A stretch of 64,000 nt of DNA from Palleronia abyssalis (GTDB lineage: Bacteria; Pseudomonadota; Alphaproteobacteria; Rhodobacterales; Rhodobacteraceae): positions 62,001-126,000 of the forward strand of contig NZ_ONZF01000010.1 in the NCBI RefSeq assembly GCF_900302445.1. Reading direction: 5' to 3'. A program made the position numbers and the translations under genes. The notes beneath the pieces are model-generated. The model was not told where the DNA came from. It searched no databases and was given only the letters and a program-made list of their open reading frames with translations. Shown piece by piece: positions 24,289 to 32,330 of this stretch (positions are counted from its first letter, which is position 1; each line of letters begins with the position of its first letter).

Positions 24289-26643
24289 ATGTCTTCCGAC
24301 GGCAACGGCAACGATCACGGCCATCCGAGTGATCAAGAGCATTCTGACCCAAGAGGCAAATCCTGTTGCGACGCCAGCAAGGACGTCGCGTTCACGGCGC
24401 CAGCGCCGTCCGGCGGAAGGAGCTTTCAGGTCTCCGGGCTCGATTGCGCCGAAGAGGTGGCGATCCTGAACCGGGTTGTCGGGCCGAAAGTGGGCGGAAC
24501 CGAACACCTGGCATTCGACGTGATCAACGGGCGAATGACCATCCTCGATAGCGCCGAGAGGATACCAGACGACGAAGTCACGCAGTTGGTCGCAACGACC
24601 GGCATGAGCGCGAAGCCATGGGATGCCGACAACGCAGCGGAGGACCAGGCGGCGCATCTGGCGCGTCAGAAGCGCTTCACCGCGTTGAGCGGCGGCTTCT
24701 GGGCGGCGGGTTTCCTTTTCCACATCGTCGAGACGGGCATGGGCGGCGCGCTCGGGCTCTTTGCGGGGCATGGCGAGGCGCCGATGCCAATGGCGGAAGC
24801 GGGGCTCTTCGCCGTCGCGATTCTTTGCGGTGTCTGGCTTGTCGCGCCCAAGGCCTGGTCTTCGGCGCGGAGGCTTAGCCCCGACATGAACCTGCTCATG
24901 GTGGTGGCCGTCGCGGGCGCCATCGGCCTCGGCGAGTTTTTTGAGGCCGCGACGGTCGCCTTCTTCTTCTCGCTTTCGCTTTATCTGGAGAGCTGGAGCG
25001 TGGGGCGGGCGCGTAATGCGGTTTCCGCGCTCCTCGATCTGGCGCCGCCAACGGCGCGGGTTCTTTACGACGACGGATCGGAATCCGACGTTCCGGCCGC
25101 GGCCGTGGCAGTCAATGCAAGGTTTATCGTGCGCGGCGGCGACCGGATCCCCCTCGACGGTGAGGTCGTGGACGGGGCAGGGGCCGTCGATCAGGCCCCA
25201 ATTACTGGGGAAAGCGCGCTAGTGCCCAAGGAACCCGGCGACGAGGTCTATGCCGGCACGATCAACGGCGAGGGCACACTGACGGTGCGGGCGACGAAGG
25301 CCGCCTCGGACACGGTGCTCGCGAAAATCATTCGCATGGTGGGCGATGCCCATGCCCGCCGCGCGCCGGTCGAACAGTGGGTGGCCAAGTTCGCGCGCAT
25401 CTACACACCCATCGTGATGGCTTTGGCGATCGCCATCGCGCTGGTGCCGCCACTGCTGCTCGGCGGCGCCTGGGACTACTGGTTCTACAATGCTCTGGTC
25501 CTTCTGGTCATCGCCTGTCCTTGCGCGCTGGTCATTTCTACGCCGGTCTCCATCGTGGCGGCGCTGACCGCGTCGGCACGGGCGGGGGTGCTCATCAAGG
25601 GCGGCGCCTATGTCGAGGCGCCGGGGCGGACCACGGCACTGGCGATGGACAAGACCGGGACGATCACCATGGGCGAGCCTGAGGTGGCGGCGGTTCACCC
25701 GCTGATCGGCGTTTCCGCCCGCGATCTCATGGCGCTGGCAGCAAGCCTGGAGGCGCGGTCTTCACACCCGCTGGCACGCGCCATCCTCTCGCGTGCCGAA
25801 GCCGATGGTGTTTCCGTGTCTGCCGCAGAGGACACCCGCACCGTGCCCGGGCGCGGCCTGGAAGGACGCGCCGACGGGCGCGTTATCTGGCTCGGCTCGG
25901 ATCGGTTCGCCGAAGAGAAGGGGTTCGGCAATGCCATTCCGGCGGATCTGCGGGATCGGATCGAAGGGGCAGGGAGCACCCTCGTTGCCGTGGGAGACGA
26001 GACCGGCGTGACCGGCGTACTGGAGCTTCGCGATCGCATCCGCCCAGATGCAAAGGGGATTGTTGCGCGCCTGCATGCGCAGGGTGTGAAGACCATCGTG
26101 ATGTTGACGGGCGACAACGAACGCACCGCGCGCGCGGTGGCAGCCGAAGTCGGCATCGACGAGGTGCGCGCCGAACTTTTGCCAGAAGACAAGGTGACGG
26201 CCATTGAGGAACTCGTCGAAAGCCACGACATGGTGGCGATGATCGGCGACGGTGTGAATGACGCACCGGCCATGGCGCGGGCGCATTATGCCATCGCCAT
26301 GGGCGCTGTCGGATCGGATGCCGCGATCGAGACGGCCGACATCGCGCTGATGACCGACGACATCGGCAAGGTACCCTGGCTTATCGGCCATTCGCGCCGT
26401 GCCATGACGATCATCCACCAGAATATCGGCATATCGCTGGCGACCAAGGCGCTGTTCGTCGGGCTGACCGCGTTCGGCATGGCCTCAATGTGGGGCGCCA
26501 TTGCTGCGGATGTAGGCGTGTCTCTGCTGGTGGTCGCCAACGCACTTCGGCTCCTGAACGGCCATCAGGTTGAGGCCGGGCCTTCAGGCGGAGAACCGGT
26601 GGGCGAGCAGATGGCGAAGGGAGCACTGGCGCACGGTCATTGA
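24289..26643 (+). CDS. Heavy-metal P1B-type ATPase, Zn/Cd/Pb class
   Basis: The 784-residue protein has a His/Asp-rich start, a CC pair (KSCCDAS), and a heavy-metal domain with SGLDCAEE. It has the ion channel motif CPCALVIST, the phosphorylation site MDKTGTIT, and GDGVNDAPAMA. The last helices carry Lys in TKALFVGL and Asp in AADVGVSLLVV, the ligand pair of the P1B-2 (Zn2+/Cd2+/Pb2+) class rather than the copper class. It exports divalent metals across the inner membrane. The promoter and the MerR-type regulator at 47.4 kb fit induction by such metals. Confidence 0.94.
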   Translation: MSSDGNGNDHGHPSDQEHSDPRGKSCCDASKDVAFTAPAPSGGRSFQVSGLDCAEEVAILNRVVGPKVGGTEHLAFDVINGRMTILDSAERIPDDEVTQLVATTGMSAKPWDADNAAEDQAAHLARQKRFTALSGGFWAAGFLFHIVETGMGGALGLFAGHGEAPMPMAEAGLFAVAILCGVWLVAPKAWSSARRLSPDMNLLMVVAVAGAIGLGEFFEAATVAFFFSLSLYLESWSVGRARNAVSALLDLAPPTARVLYDDGSESDVPAAAVAVNARFIVRGGDRIPLDGEVVDGAGAVDQAPITGESALVPKEPGDEVYAGTINGEGTLTVRATKAASDTVLAKIIRMVGDAHARRAPVEQWVAKFARIYTPIVMALAIAIALVPPLLLGGAWDYWFYNALVLLVIACPCALVISTPVSIVAALTASARAGVLIKGGAYVEAPGRTTALAMDKTGTITMGEPEVAAVHPLIGVSARDLMALAASLEARSSHPLARAILSRAEADGVSVSAAEDTRTVPGRGLEGRADGRVIWLGSDRFAEEKGFGNAIPADLRDRIEGAGSTLVAVGDETGVTGVLELRDRIRPDAKGIVARLHAQGVKTIVMLTGDNERTARAVAAEVGIDEVRAELLPEDKVTAIEELVESHDMVAMIGDGVNDAPAMARAHYAIAMGAVGSDAAIETADIALMTDDIGKVPWLIGHSRRAMTIIHQNIGISLATKALFVGLTAFGMASMWGAIAADVGVSLLVVANALRLLNGHQVEAGPSGGEPVGEQMAKGALAHGH

Positions 26644-26709
26644 TCCGGCGGTTTCGGTAGAGTAACGTCTGACATCAACTAGACCTCGCAAAAGGGGCGT
26701 CGAGCAGTG

Positions 26710-27219
26710 ATGAATACCAGAATTCCACGGCGGGTCTTGCTGTTGGGCGGATTGGCCGCCCTCCTGTCAGGCTGTGCCAGCAAGTTCCGGTCCTACAACG
26801 GACCCGAAGTGACCCGGCTGCGTATGTACAAGGCGCAGCGGCTGCTGGTTCTTGACGGCGCGGATGATGTCTTGCGGACCTATCCCATCGGATTGGGCTT
26901 CGCGCCCGAAGGCCACAAGCAGTTCGAAGGGGACGGCCGCACGCCGGAGGGCTCCTACGCGATTGACCGGCGCAACCCGGACAGCCTCTTCCACCTCTCC
27001 ATCGGCATCTCATATCCCAATGAGGCCGACATCGCGTTCGCGGAGGCGCAAGGCCGATCTCCGGGAAAGGACATCTTCATTCATGGCGGCCCAAGACGCG
27101 GGATTGACCCTGTGAATGTACGCGACTGGACCGCGGGCTGTATCTCTGTCACCGACCGGCAGATCGAGGAAATCTACGCCATGGTCAGGGACGGAACCCC
27201 CATAGACATCTATGCCTGA
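26710..27219 (+). CDS. L,D-transpeptidase family lipoprotein
   Basis: The protein has about 169 residues with a lipobox (AALLSGCAS). Its YkuD-type domain has His in DIFIHGGPRRG and the catalytic Cys in WTAGCISVTDRQ. It is shorter than most and should be anchored to the outer membrane by lipid. A GTG three bases earlier is an equally possible start. It lies 66 bases after the ATPase gene and may share its metal-regulated promoter, which would be the second murein enzyme so linked. Confidence 0.85.
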   Translation: MNTRIPRRVLLLGGLAALLSGCASKFRSYNGPEVTRLRMYKAQRLLVLDGADDVLRTYPIGLGFAPEGHKQFEGDGRTPEGSYAIDRRNPDSLFHLSIGISYPNEADIAFAEAQGRSPGKDIFIHGGPRRGIDPVNVRDWTAGCISVTDRQIEEIYAMVRDGTPIDIYA

Positions 27220-27222
27220 TCG

Positions 27223-27981
27223 TCAGGTGAAGCGACGGCGCAGCGCAACGTTGATAGCTTCGATGGCGATGACCATGACGACGACGGCAATCGTGACGCT
27301 GGCCGCCTTGTCATACTGGAAAGAGCGCACGTAGGTCTGGATGTAAAAGCCGATCCCGCCCGCGCCGACAATGCCGAGGATCAGCGACTCGCGCAGGTTC
27401 AACTCGAACCGGAAAATCGTGTCGCGGGCGACGACCGGCGCCATTTGCGGCCAGATCGCGTATCTGAGCCGCACGAGCGCTCCGGCGCCCGCGCTTTCCA
27501 GCGCGGCGATCGGCGCGCGGGACACGCCGTCGATCGCCTCGGCATAGAACTTGGCGAGCATCCCCGTTGCATGAAAGGCGACCGCGATGATGCCGGGCAG
27601 CGGCCCGAGCCCGACAGCGCCCACCATGAGCATGGCCACGAGGATCAGCGGAATCGCCCGGATGAAGGCAAGCAGCGTTCGGATCGACCGGAACACCGCA
27701 GGGGATACCATCGTCTCAGACGCGAGAATGCCGAGGGGAACGGACAGGATCACAGCACCGAGGGTGCCGAGGATCGCGATCCTCAGCGTTTCCGCGCTGC
27801 CCTTCTTGATCTCGGCCATCACCGTCGGGTCAGGCGGAAACATGCGACCGAGGAAATCGGCAATGCGCGGGCCGGCCGACATGAGACGCGACAACTCGAC
27901 ATCGGTCGTGGCGAAGGACCACAGGATCGCGGCTGCGATCAGACCGCTCGTCGCAAAGCCGCCAAACCCGCGGAACGCCAT
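27223..27981 (-). CDS. phnE: Phosphonate-type ABC transporter permease (PhnE family)
   Basis: The 252-residue membrane protein has the binding-protein-dependent permease domain. The typical RAIPLILVAMLMVGAVGLGPLPGIIAVAFHATGMLAKFYAEAIDGV region is followed by the EAA-type loop and a C-terminal helix IGFYIQTYVRSF. It overlaps the ATPase gene by one base. Its solute is uncertain, as no C-P lyase gene is near. Confidence 0.9.
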   Translation of the reverse strand: MAFRGFGGFATSGLIAAAILWSFATTDVELSRLMSAGPRIADFLGRMFPPDPTVMAEIKKGSAETLRIAILGTLGAVILSVPLGILASETMVSPAVFRSIRTLLAFIRAIPLILVAMLMVGAVGLGPLPGIIAVAFHATGMLAKFYAEAIDGVSRAPIAALESAGAGALVRLRYAIWPQMAPVVARDTIFRFELNLRESLILGIVGAGGIGFYIQTYVRSFQYDKAASVTIAVVVMVIAIEAINVALRRRFT

Positions 27982-28763
27982 CAGGACACCGCCCTGAGGC
28001 CGATACCGGGGATTGGCTCTACCTCCCGATAGAGCTCCGCCGTCGCATCATCGTTCAACTCGGAGGTCGGCACATCGAAGGCGATCCGCCCGGCCCGCAT
28101 GCCGATGATGCGCTGCGCGAAACGCCGCGCCAGGTCGGGCTGGTGCGACGAAAACAGCGCCGTCGCGCCGCGCGCTTGCGCCGCCCCGGCCAGCAGCGCC
28201 AGGATCTCACCTGCACGCGCGGGGTCGAGGTTGCTTACCGGTTCATCGGCCAGAATAAGCCGTGGTTCCTGCGCCAGACACCGCGCGATGGCGACGCGCT
28301 GCCGCTGCCCGCCGCTGAGGCTGTCGACCCTGCGTTCGGCAAGATCGGAAATGCCGCAATCGGCAAGTACCGTGCGCGCAATCTCCAGATCGTGCTTGGT
28401 CGATGACCCCATCAGGGCGCGCAGGGGAGACATGCGCCCCAGGCGGCCATTGAGGACGTTACGCAGAACCGTGGAGCGTTCGACCAATGCAAACTCCTGA
28501 AACACGAAACCGGTATCCGAACGGCGCGCGCTCGGCGGCGGGAGGTCGGGATCGAGCGGCGCACCCAGAACCGATACCCGCCCGCTCCAGCCTTGGAGCC
28601 TGCCGTCGAGCAGTGCCAGCAGGGTCGTCTTGCCCGCCCCGGACGGGCCGAGCAAAGCGACGCTCTCGCCCGCCGAAACCCGAAACGAGACCCGCTCCAG
28701 CGCCGGGAGGTCCGCGCCCGTATGGGCAAACCTCAGGTCGTCTACTTCGACAGCTGTGCTCAT
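27981..28763 (-). CDS. phnC: Phosphonate-type ABC transporter ATPase (PhnC family)
   Basis: The 260-residue ATPase has Walker A GPSGAGKTT, signature LSGGQRQRVAIARCLAQ, Walker B RLILADEPVSNLDP, and the switch His in LFSSHQPDLA. It energises the PhnE-type permease and overlaps the binding-protein gene by four bases. Confidence 0.92.
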   Translation of the reverse strand: MSTAVEVDDLRFAHTGADLPALERVSFRVSAGESVALLGPSGAGKTTLLALLDGRLQGWSGRVSVLGAPLDPDLPPPSARRSDTGFVFQEFALVERSTVLRNVLNGRLGRMSPLRALMGSSTKHDLEIARTVLADCGISDLAERRVDSLSGGQRQRVAIARCLAQEPRLILADEPVSNLDPARAGEILALLAGAAQARGATALFSSHQPDLARRFAQRIIGMRAGRIAFDVPTSELNDDATAELYREVEPIPGIGLRAVS

Positions 28764-29635
28764 CGCAACAGCCCGTATTGCCGTGCCATATCGCGTACGC
28801 CGTCATAGGCGGCGCCGTCGGCCCTGACGTACCCATCCGGTCCATAAAAATAGCGCAGCTTGTTGCGGTGCTCCGGCTCGTTGAGCCGCAGCATTGCGTC
28901 GACAAAACGGTCCCGCAGAGCGGCATCGAGCCCCGGGCGAGCGATCACCAAATGGCTCGGGATCGGCGCGCTTTCCGCGATCCAGGTTACCTCTGCCTGT
29001 TGCTGCGGCGTCAGAAGCAGGTCGGCATACTGGCTGGCGCCTGCGGCATCGACCAGGCCTTCGGCCATCGCCTGCATCGCCTGCTGGTAGCCGCCCGCGA
29101 AGAAGACGCGGCCGAAGAATGCTTCCGCCTGTCCGGGGTCTTCGATCAGCCCGGCTTCTACGAATTCGGCGAGCGGGTAGAGATAGCCCGATTCCGAAAT
29201 CGGATCGGCAAAAGCGATGTCGCGCCCGCGCAGGTCTGCGAGCGCGCCGATGCCGCTGTCGCGCCGCACGAAGATGCGGCCCGTATAACTCGGCGCGTCG
29301 CGGTAGACCTCGGACAGGAGCGGCACGGCACCGATCTCGGCCTCGGCCAGAACGAAGGGCAGGGCGCCCATGAAGGAGATATCCGCGTCGCCGTTGCGCA
29401 GCGCCTCGACCGCCGCTGCATGGTCGATGGTGACGAACCCCTCGACGGGGACGCCGATCTCCTCTGCCAGCCATCCGGTGATGGCCTCGATGTCCCCCAG
29501 AAGCTTGTCGGGGTTCTCTTGCGGGATGAAGGCAAGCCGCAGGGTTACGTCTTGCGCGGCGAGAGGTGTCGCCAGCGACACCGCGCCCGCGCCGACCAAG
29601 GTCAGTATCGTTCTACGGGTCAGATGGACCGGCAT
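28760..29635 (-). CDS. phnD: PhnD-like periplasmic binding protein
   Basis: The 291-residue protein has a Tat-like signal (RRTILTLVGAGAVSLATPLAAQ) and a PhnD/SsuA-type binding fold (LRLAFIPQENPDKLLGDIEAITGWLAEEIG; GDADISFMGALPFVLA; DPISESGYLYPLAEFVEAGL). PhnD-like proteins bind phosphonates, phosphite or other small oxyanions, and some serve other ligands. The MntR-type operator in front of the operon makes a metal-related ligand worth considering. Overlap with the di-heme gene shows one operon. Confidence 0.88.
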   Translation of the reverse strand: MPVHLTRRTILTLVGAGAVSLATPLAAQDVTLRLAFIPQENPDKLLGDIEAITGWLAEEIGVPVEGFVTIDHAAAVEALRNGDADISFMGALPFVLAEAEIGAVPLLSEVYRDAPSYTGRIFVRRDSGIGALADLRGRDIAFADPISESGYLYPLAEFVEAGLIEDPGQAEAFFGRVFFAGGYQQAMQAMAEGLVDAAGASQYADLLLTPQQQAEVTWIAESAPIPSHLVIARPGLDAALRDRFVDAMLRLNEPEHRNKLRYFYGPDGYVRADGAAYDGVRDMARQYGLLR

Positions 29636-31512
29636 CAGAATGCCCTCTCTTCGATTGCGTCGGCTTCGGACTTGAACGCGGTCCAGCTTGCTTCAGCGGC
29701 CTCCCAGTCTTCCACGCGGACGGCGGCGCCGACCGCGGCCAGCCGCTCGGCCAGCGCATAGACCTCGGGCCGGGCGGGGAGGTTCGACATGGTGCTGGCG
29801 TCGGCCGAAAGGTCCGCAGCCACGGTGTCGGTCAGCAGCAGGATATGCTCTGCGTCCCGCCGCGGCAGTAGCGTATCGATTGTCGAGGCGAAGGTCGTCA
29901 GTTCGGCGAATGCCAGCCGGAAAGCGGTGTTCTCGGTGTCGAAGGCTTCATAGGGCTCGTCTGCCGCGCCAACGGTCTCGAGATAGGCGGTTAGGTCGGC
30001 GCGGTCTTCCTCGGTAAGCCCAAGCGATTTCGTCTCGTCGAACCAGTCCACGACGGCGGCCAACGTCGGCAATGACCCGTCGTGGAAATAGGGGGCGGTA
30101 TAGGCCGTGCCGAGCAGCGTGGGCGTGTCCAGCGCACCGGCGCGGGCCCCCTCGTAGCCCGGCGCGACTGAGCCGATGTCGTGGGCCTGCCGGTCGAGGA
30201 AGTTCGCGTCTGGCACGTGGCAACTGGCGCAGGACCGATCGCCGAGCCGGGCGAAGGGCGTATTGAAGATCTCCTCGCCGCGCCGGGCGGCCTCTTGGGT
30301 CGTATCGGTCAGACGGCCATCAGTCGTCAGCATGGAATTCGGCAGGAAGTCGAATTCGAGCATGTAGGCGACGAGAGCGTCCAGCATGAAGGGCGTCGGT
30401 TCCTTCCCGCCGAACTCGTTGACGACCACGTTGCGGGTAAAATCGCGCAAGGAGGCGAAGCGGCCATCGCGGCCGTAGGGACCGGTAAAACGCAAGCCGC
30501 GCAGGCTGGGAATGTCGAGCGGGTCGTCGCGCCTGTCATTGAAGATCGGGTTGAAAAAGGCGCCGTCCACGTCGATCGCGCCCGGTTGGTGGCTGGCGCC
30601 GGGGATGAAGAGCCGCTGGTTGACGTCCGAGCGGTTGTGACAGGTCGAGCAGGCGATCCCGAGATCCTGCGCCGGGCTTCCAAAGAGTTGCGCGCTGTCG
30701 AACAGCATGTCGCCGTAGGCAACAAGCGGCAGATCGGTCTCGTCGATGCCCTGTTCCTCGAAGTTGAGCACGAGCAGCGGCAGCGGGTCCTGATCGAAGA
30801 TGTCGGACCCAGGCGGCAGGCTTGGCGGTACCTCGATGGCCTTTCCGCTGAGCACAGCTGTTTCCGGCAGGGCGCTCAGCGTCCGGCGCGGAGCGAAACT
30901 GTCCAGGAGGTAGTTCTCCGCAAGATAGCCGGAGATGACTGCACGGGCGGCTTCCATCGTGTCGCGATCCGCAGATGTGGCGCCAGCGCCGAGAACACCA
31001 GCGGAACCTGTGCTGCTGTTGAGTTCCAGCCAGGCGAGGCCGATGCGTCTTGCAGCTTCGGGATCGGCCGCCGCGATACCATCCTCAAACGCACGGTAGA
31101 GTTCGCGTACCGTCTGCACCGCCAGCTGTGCTGTCGCCGATTCTTCGGCCGCGAGAGCACGGTCCAAATTCTCCTCAATCCTGAGCGCTACAAGCCGCGT
31201 CGCCTCGGCGAAGACCGCCTGCAGGTCTTCGCGCATTATAGCGTCCAGGAGACCGTCGGGCTCGATATCGCTTTTGCGGTCCAGCCACGCCAGCGCCCCG
31301 ACAGAGAATTCCGAACCCCGGTAGGGTTCCGTCCAGGCGGTCTCGATGTCGTCCCAGGGCAGAGGCTCGAGATTTCCAAGAAAGAGCGTCAGACGGTAGG
31401 CCGCTGCCTCGGGAAGCCAAGGCGCCTCCTTGGCCGGCGTCGCGGCGACAGGTCCGGACAGGAGGAACGCACTTGCGAGTGTGGCGAGCAGCACTCTCAT
31501 AATATTTCGCAT
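29635..31512 (-). CDS. Large di-heme cytochrome c peroxidase-family protein
   Basis: The roughly 625-residue exported protein has a signal peptide (MRVLLATLASAFLLSG...). An N-terminal helical region of about 250 residues is not one I recognise. The di-heme peroxidase domain that follows has two heme sites, CSTCH and CASCH, and the MauG/CcpA-type segments SLRGLRFTGPYGRDGRFASL and PYFHDGSLPTLAAVVDWFDE. A helical tail of about 100 residues follows. The usual family length is 300-400, so it carries extra domains at both ends. It is the first gene of the operon with the PhnCDE-like transporter. I chose ATG 31512 behind GGAGG. Confidence 0.85.
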   Translation of the reverse strand: MRNIMRVLLATLASAFLLSGPVAATPAKEAPWLPEAAAYRLTLFLGNLEPLPWDDIETAWTEPYRGSEFSVGALAWLDRKSDIEPDGLLDAIMREDLQAVFAEATRLVALRIEENLDRALAAEESATAQLAVQTVRELYRAFEDGIAAADPEAARRIGLAWLELNSSTGSAGVLGAGATSADRDTMEAARAVISGYLAENYLLDSFAPRRTLSALPETAVLSGKAIEVPPSLPPGSDIFDQDPLPLLVLNFEEQGIDETDLPLVAYGDMLFDSAQLFGSPAQDLGIACSTCHNRSDVNQRLFIPGASHQPGAIDVDGAFFNPIFNDRRDDPLDIPSLRGLRFTGPYGRDGRFASLRDFTRNVVVNEFGGKEPTPFMLDALVAYMLEFDFLPNSMLTTDGRLTDTTQEAARRGEEIFNTPFARLGDRSCASCHVPDANFLDRQAHDIGSVAPGYEGARAGALDTPTLLGTAYTAPYFHDGSLPTLAAVVDWFDETKSLGLTEEDRADLTAYLETVGAADEPYEAFDTENTAFRLAFAELTTFASTIDTLLPRRDAEHILLLTDTVAADLSADASTMSNLPARPEVYALAERLAAVGAAVRVEDWEAAEASWTAFKSEADAIEERAF

Positions 31513-31533
31513 CACCACGGCCTCCAAAGTACA

Positions 31534-31553
31534 AAGTTAGACACGGCTAACTT
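31534..31553. promoter_or_regulatory. MntR/DtxR-type operator in the divergent promoter region
   Basis: A perfect inverted repeat AAGTTAG-N6-CTAACTT sits between the di-heme/phnDCE operon and the divergent mntR-like gene. Symmetry and the TTAG...CTAA core resemble binding sites of DtxR-family metalloregulators. Confidence 0.72.
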
Positions 31554-31609
31554 ATCTACCCGAAGCAAACAAGTTGTCAATCCCGCTGTTTCGCTGCAAA
31601 GTCCCGAGT

Positions 31610-32068
31610 ATGACAAAGCTACAATCACAAGGGCGTGAGCCATTCGAAGCGGTCGACCGGGCTCCCGAGGCGCAGGCCGATGGCTTTGCGACCGTGCGTC
31701 AGGCACATGAAAGCGAGATGGCGGAGGATTACGTCGAACTGATCGCGGAACTGATCGAGACGCGCGGGGAGGCCAGACCGGTCGAGATCGCCGAGCGGCT
31801 TGGCGTGAAGCCGCCGACCGTGACCAAGAACATCTCGCGGCTCAAGGCTGCTGGTCTGGTCCGGCGGGAGCCATACCGCGCGATATTCCTCACCGATGCC
31901 GGGCAGGACCTCGCGGAGATCTGTCGACGCCGCCACAGGGTCGTCGTCGCCTTTCTTCTGAGCCTGGGAATCGACAAAGAGACCGCGGAACGCGATGCGG
32001 AAGGGATCGAGCATCACGTCAGCGGGACGACATTGGAGGCGTTCGAGCGACGGCTCAATCAGAAATGA
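31610..32068 (+). CDS. mntR: DtxR/MntR-family manganese or iron-dependent regulator
   Basis: The 152-residue protein has an N-terminal winged helix (EIAERLGVKPPTVTKNISRLKAAGLV) and a dimerisation/metal domain with His in CRRRHRVVVAFLL and the E-x2-E-H-type set in ERDAEGIEHHVS. These are the positions that bind Mn2+ or Fe2+ in MntR. There is no SH3-like third domain, so it is the short MntR form. I chose ATG 31610 rather than a longer frame without ribosome binding site. It is divergent from the di-heme/phnDCE operon across a palindrome. Confidence 0.87.
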   Translation: MTKLQSQGREPFEAVDRAPEAQADGFATVRQAHESEMAEDYVELIAELIETRGEARPVEIAERLGVKPPTVTKNISRLKAAGLVRREPYRAIFLTDAGQDLAEICRRRHRVVVAFLLSLGIDKETAERDAEGIEHHVSGTTLEAFERRLNQK

Positions 32069-32162
32069 GCTCGCCTAGATGCACATTCGCGCGATTCTCT
32101 ATCGGGACCTCGAGCTATCGGGTCTTCAAGCCGCTGACACGTTTGCGCAATTTCGAAGCTCG

Positions 32163-32330
32163 CTAGCCGAGAACCCGCGACAGCACGATGGTTGCAAACA
32201 GGGCGACAAGTCCGAAGGCGATCGCAGACGCTACCGCATATTGGAGGATATCCAGGTGATTCCCCCTCCTCCGTCGTGCCAGATAGCCACCCCAGATCGC
32301 GCCTCCGATAGCGCTCACGATCACAAGCAT
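32163..32330 (-). CDS. Small two-helix membrane protein
   Basis: The 55-residue protein has two hydrophobic segments (MLVIVSAIGGAIWGGYLA and AVASAIAFGLVALFATIVL) separated by a basic loop RRRRGNH. Its ATG overlaps the stop of lnt (ATGA), so it is the last gene of the eleven-gene operon. I do not recognise a family. Between it and the convergent mntR gene I see no clear terminator. Confidence 0.65.
   Translation of the reverse strand: MLVIVSAIGGAIWGGYLARRRRGNHLDILQYAVASAIAFGLVALFATIVLSRVLG

Noticed and set aside
28487-29761. 424-codon plus-strand frame over phnC and phnD
   Set aside because: No recognisable domain; the opposite strand has full PhnC and PhnD motifs in an overlapping operon.
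30181-31638. 485-codon plus-strand frame over the di-heme gene
   Set aside because: The minus strand encodes two CxxCH heme sites and a signal peptide; the plus frame has no motif.
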